NCBI GenBank assembly: GCA_031769625.1
Contig: JAUIMM010000202.1
Location: 8,232,001-8,296,000 of the forward strand
DNA length: 64,000 nucleotides
Direction of reading: 5' to 3'
Source of the DNA: Taudactylus pleione
Taxonomy: Eukaryota; Chordata; Amphibia; Anura; Myobatrachidae
The position numbers and the translations under genes are program-made. Under the pieces are notes generated by a model. That model worked only from the letters and a program-made list of their open reading frames with translations. It did no database searches and was not told where the DNA came from. Positions 60,651 to 64,000 of this stretch are shown here, one piece after another (within the stretch, counting starts at the first letter, position 1; each line of letters starts with the position of its first letter).

Positions 60651-61734
60651 AGGGAGAAGTGGGGGCAGACTGAGGTGACCAGGCAAATGCCGGATCCCTT
60701 TACCAGTAAATAAACACAGTGTCCCTTTATGTAATAAATTAGAAATTACAATTTACATAAATAATAAAACATTAGCGCCACGTGAGTATTTATATCATCA
60801 TTGCTCCATAACCTATATACAGCATATGGAAACAGCTCTACAAACTCCAGCATTAAGTAACAGTCAGAGGTGTCACATGGCGTCACAGCACCAGGAGTAA
60901 TTAGCAATGTTATGTCCCCGCTCCCATTATGCTGGCCATACATCTAGCATCTATCTGTATAATTCCCCCTTCTGCCAATGCCTGGGTCGGATGATCGCCA
61001 AAATCCGACATGTTGGACGATCTCGATTCTCCATATCCAAACCAAAACATATCTGAATTCCGAGATACAGGTTGCCCAGTCACACTAGAAAAACATTGTA
61101 CCCCTCAATAGGGGACAATGGTGACCCCCAAAAATGTATTATAGTCTGTTGGGGGGTGCTACCACAGGCAATAAATACTATACCAGAAAAACAGAGAAAA
61201 GTAATGAAATGGCTAAAGTGGTGCACTCAGAATAGGTATCTAAAATATAACTTTTATTATTCTTTAATTAATAATTTCTATAGTACAAATTGAACAGCGA
61301 AAGTTAAAATTAATCGGTAGTGTCAAAAAAATAAAAGTAAGGAATCAGTGAATTAACATTGATGTAACTGGTAGTTGTTATACAGATCAGGGAGTGATTG
61401 AGGACTCCTTGAACTCTACGTCACCAGCTCTTCTGAAAAGAACTGACGTCAATCCAAACCAGGGAGGGCATGCGCAAATCGCAACAATCGGCTGACTGTG
61501 TGCGTATCAGTAACTGCGATCCTTGCTGAATCAGGTCCCCAGTTCAAATATATAGGGACCTATTTAGCTGAATACCAGTGGGCCCTGCTTAATGCCCCTG
61601 TAGAACTACAAGTGCCAGCATACACATGGGCTCAAGTTCAAACAATCACTTAAAATGCTGCACACGTATTTGTACTGTTGTTTTGGTAATAAATAAAATA
61701 ATAAGCTGCACTATATACATATACAGTATACCTA

Positions 61735-61789
61735 GATCTATCTATCTAATATCAATCTATCTACAGTATCTCTCTCTCTTTCTATCTAA

Positions 61790-61850
<61 letters not shown>
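61735..61850 (+). repeat. (TATC)n microsatellite, cassette C
   Basis: Ends with a nearly pure run of about 17 TATC units, purer than the longer B array. Confidence 0.95.
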
Positions 61851-62140
61851 CAGTGATGGGCTTCTAATAAAATAAACTTACTGTATGCCCAACTAGGCAG
61901 CTGCTGTGGCCATTTGACCATGATAAATGATTATTATTTACACCCATTAAAGCCAATGATACAAAGAAATAAGATGGAAGAATGTGCAGATTTACATTAC
62001 TGACACCTGGGGAACTATAGATTGTTTCCTAATATTTTGGCTAGGATTAGCAGTTTCCCTCCTTTATTACTTACTGATCTGTAGATCACCTGCAGCTCTG
62101 GTTCAGGCAGCTGATCCATGTAGTGCTTCCAACATACTGA

Positions 62141-62851
62141 GCAACTCATGCTGCATGGACACTTACCAGCGCTCTGTAAGCTGGCAGCATTAGTATTGTG
62201 ACATCACAATACCAATGCTGTAGGTCATGTGACAGGCCCAGCTGAGTACATTATATGAAACATAGAGGGGTCAGTACGGATGGAATGGTCCAACACAGGT
62301 TGCTTGACCATTTAAAAAAATAATAATAATGTTCTGTCAGTGATCATCCCTATATGCCGCATGGCAGCCATCTTTACGTCATATAGAGATTTTCATGTTC
62401 GTGGGTGTCTATGCAAATGCAGATATCTCAGGACTGAGAGGTGGGAGAGCCTTGCGACAAAAAACATTGTTCTCAGCAAAGTTTGGGCTATATTTCGGTC
62501 ACATAATGATTATCTTACTCACGTTTTAATGACTGAAAAAAGGGCTCAATCAGAACAAAATATTTGCAAAATGATGACTTTTCAGGGTGTCACTATATCA
62601 GCTTAGAAAGAAATCTCAGGTTCCCTTTATGACGGAGGTATATATACACTAGTAATTTGTGGCAAAGAAGCTGAAGTCTGAGATTTGTGCCAAATTTTGT
62701 AAGAGACTTTGAAAATTGATTTTTCTAAATTGTATCTATTTTAGGCTTAAATATCTCTGGTTGGCAACTTAGGAAAATAAATATTTTTGGCACAAGTTAA
62801 GGTCTATATGCTACTGCAAAAATGTCATAGCATCTGGAGAAGAAGCATGAG
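62141..62851. other. Unique flank with no recognised feature
   Basis: Not found elsewhere in the window. An 88-codon open stretch at 62,340-62,606 has no domain I recognise and does not begin at ATG. An ATGCAAAT octamer is at 62,411-62,418. 'tgacatcacaataccaatgc' near 62,200 forms a small inverted pair with 'cagcattagtattgtgacatc'. Confidence 0.5.
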
Positions 62852-63355
62852 CAGTTCCCCAACTCTTAAGGAGATTTTAGGTACCATGAATATGCTGAGA
62901 GTTTCAGTGTAACCTATGGCTCTCCAGCTATTTTGGAGCTACAAGTTCCAACTTACCCATTGGCAGGGCATGATGTACTTTGTAGTTCTACAACACTGAA
63001 AAGCCAAATGCACTACTAAATCTAAAGTATCAAGGTCTGAAAGCCACCTGCTTTGCTTTGGATTCTGTCTGGTCTTCGCATCTGTAGCCTCCCGGGAGCA
63101 GTGCAGGAGACCAGAACTCATCCTTGTGGGAAGCTTGCAGCCTATACAACATAAATATGTTATGCAATCACAAGTCTGATATTTAAAGGTATATTTTAAA
63201 ATATATATTTATTATTTATCATTACAAACTGTATCTCTATAGCAATGTAATGTTGATACCACTTGTGTAAAGTGGCATCATCAAGTGATTAATAAATAAT
63301 ATTCAATATTTATGGGGTTTGACTCATTTTATTTCTGCTAAAAGTAAGAGATCAA
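62852..63355. repeat. Paralogue of cassette A end
   Basis: Matches 53,443-53,850 in order. Contains an extra AT-rich piece at about 63,190-63,300. Confidence 0.7.
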
Positions 63356-63923
63356 GGGCCTGATTCAGACCCGTTCGCTAGGATGCATTCGCACGCAGCC
63401 GTCAGTAGCCAAAGTATGCAAATCCCACTATCGCTAGCAAGACATTAGCACACCCACTATGTCTGGCCGTGCGATCGCGGTATGTATTAGTAACATACGT
63501 CATCTCCAGGAAATGTATTAAGCAATCAGTAACATCAAGTAACATCGGACACATACGCAACACTTGTGGCTGACCATACCCTACCGCAAGCACTGCGAGT
63601 GCTGCTGTGTGTAATTCAGCCATGTGACATGTACGACGACGATACATCTTAATTATGCACACCCCTGAAATGGCGTTCAGATGCACAGACACGCCTGCGT
63701 TCACACCACCACACCCCCGTTACCATCAACCACTCCGTCACCACCCAAAAACAGCACTTACTGTCACTCATGTTTGCGGAGCGTCAGTGTACAGGGTGCA
63801 AATGCTTCCCTATCGCACGGGCTAATTCGCGCATGCACACTGCATCTTGTACGCATGCTCAGATTGCAAACATCGGCAGGCTACGTGTGAATGCAGCCTA
63901 GTGACCGGGTCTGAATCAGGCCC
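63356..63923. mobile_element. 568-bp Harbinger-like MITE (GGGCCTGATTCAGACCCG)
   Basis: 18 bp perfect terminal inverted repeats at 63,356-63,373 and 63,906-63,923. CAA flanks both ends (63,353-63,355 and 63,924-63,926), a 3 bp duplication as in PIF/Harbinger though not TWA. GC- and CpG-rich interior with 'gcgatcgc'-like words. No transposase. Confidence 0.8.
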
Positions 63924-63938
63924 CAAGTCCAAAGATAT

Positions 63939-64000
63939 AGGGTCTGATTCAGAGGTGGACACATTGCTGATATTTGCACAGTTAAGTGATTATTTCCTAC
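63939..64000. mobile_element. Start of another GGTCTGATTCAGAG element, cut by window end
   Basis: 'atagggtctgattcagaggt' resembles the terminal repeat of the preceding element. The remainder is outside the window. Confidence 0.5.

Larger units (their letters stand above)
58797..62140 (+). repeat. Segmental duplication cassette C
   Basis: About 3.34 kb, colinear with B from 54,703 to 58,796 but shorter: VNTR has 4 units in place of 10, the type 2 MITE is absent, and the TATC run is shorter. Identity to B is roughly 95% by eye outside repeats. Confidence 0.85.

Overview
This is a eukaryotic, almost certainly vertebrate, window made of repeats. I find no protein-coding gene I can support from start to stop, and no rRNA, tRNA or CRISPR. 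Dense short palindromic DNA transposons carrying the 'actacat(g)tcccatcatg / tgctgggacttgtagtt' motif, together with hAT and PIF/Harbinger style MITEs, suggest an anuran amphibian. That assignment rests on recognising repeat flavour, not on a gene.

Region 1 (1-49,765) is a head-to-tail megasatellite with an 886-891 bp unit. I counted 54 copies, and the array runs off the left edge of the window. Every unit carries the same exon-like 95 bp module: ...TTTACAG before it and GTAAGT after it (GCAAGT in the last unit). The rest of the unit is AT-rich sequence with recurring TATATAAA, AATAAA, inverted CCAAT and AP-1 motifs. Copies fall into subfamilies arranged in higher-order repeats: about 2.67 kb trimers on the left, a 4.1 kb block repeated at 5,304 bp, a block repeated at 4,449 bp, and a 1,781 bp dimer. 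Units become more decayed toward the right edge. That edge is also where foreign DNA has landed: a 1,262 bp solo-LTR-like element (45,262-46,523) and a 503 bp GC-rich transposon with TTAGG-like interior (48,054-48,556), each flanked by a clear target-site duplication.

Region 2 (49,766-63,355) is a tandem segmental duplication, called here cassettes A (about 49.79-53.85 kb), B (54.50-58.80 kb) and C (58.80-62.14 kb) plus a flank (62.14-63.36 kb) that matches the end of A. Cassettes share MITEs, a 60 bp exon-like segment, and an 87 bp VNTR with 1, 10 and 4 units in A, B and C. They differ by insertions, and the paralogues supply empty sites for several of these. The B/C junction is a MITE chimera, which points to ectopic recombination as the origin of the duplication. 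Region 3 (63,356-64,000) is a Harbinger-like element and the start of another.

How the parts may work together (inference only): the satellite module, a candidate first exon in A and B, and the 60 bp exon-like segment all have compatible splice phases, and a possible terminal exon with AATAAA follows in the cassettes. The locus could be a transcribed gene or lncRNA in which one internal exon plus its intron became a satellite. Transcript evidence would decide.
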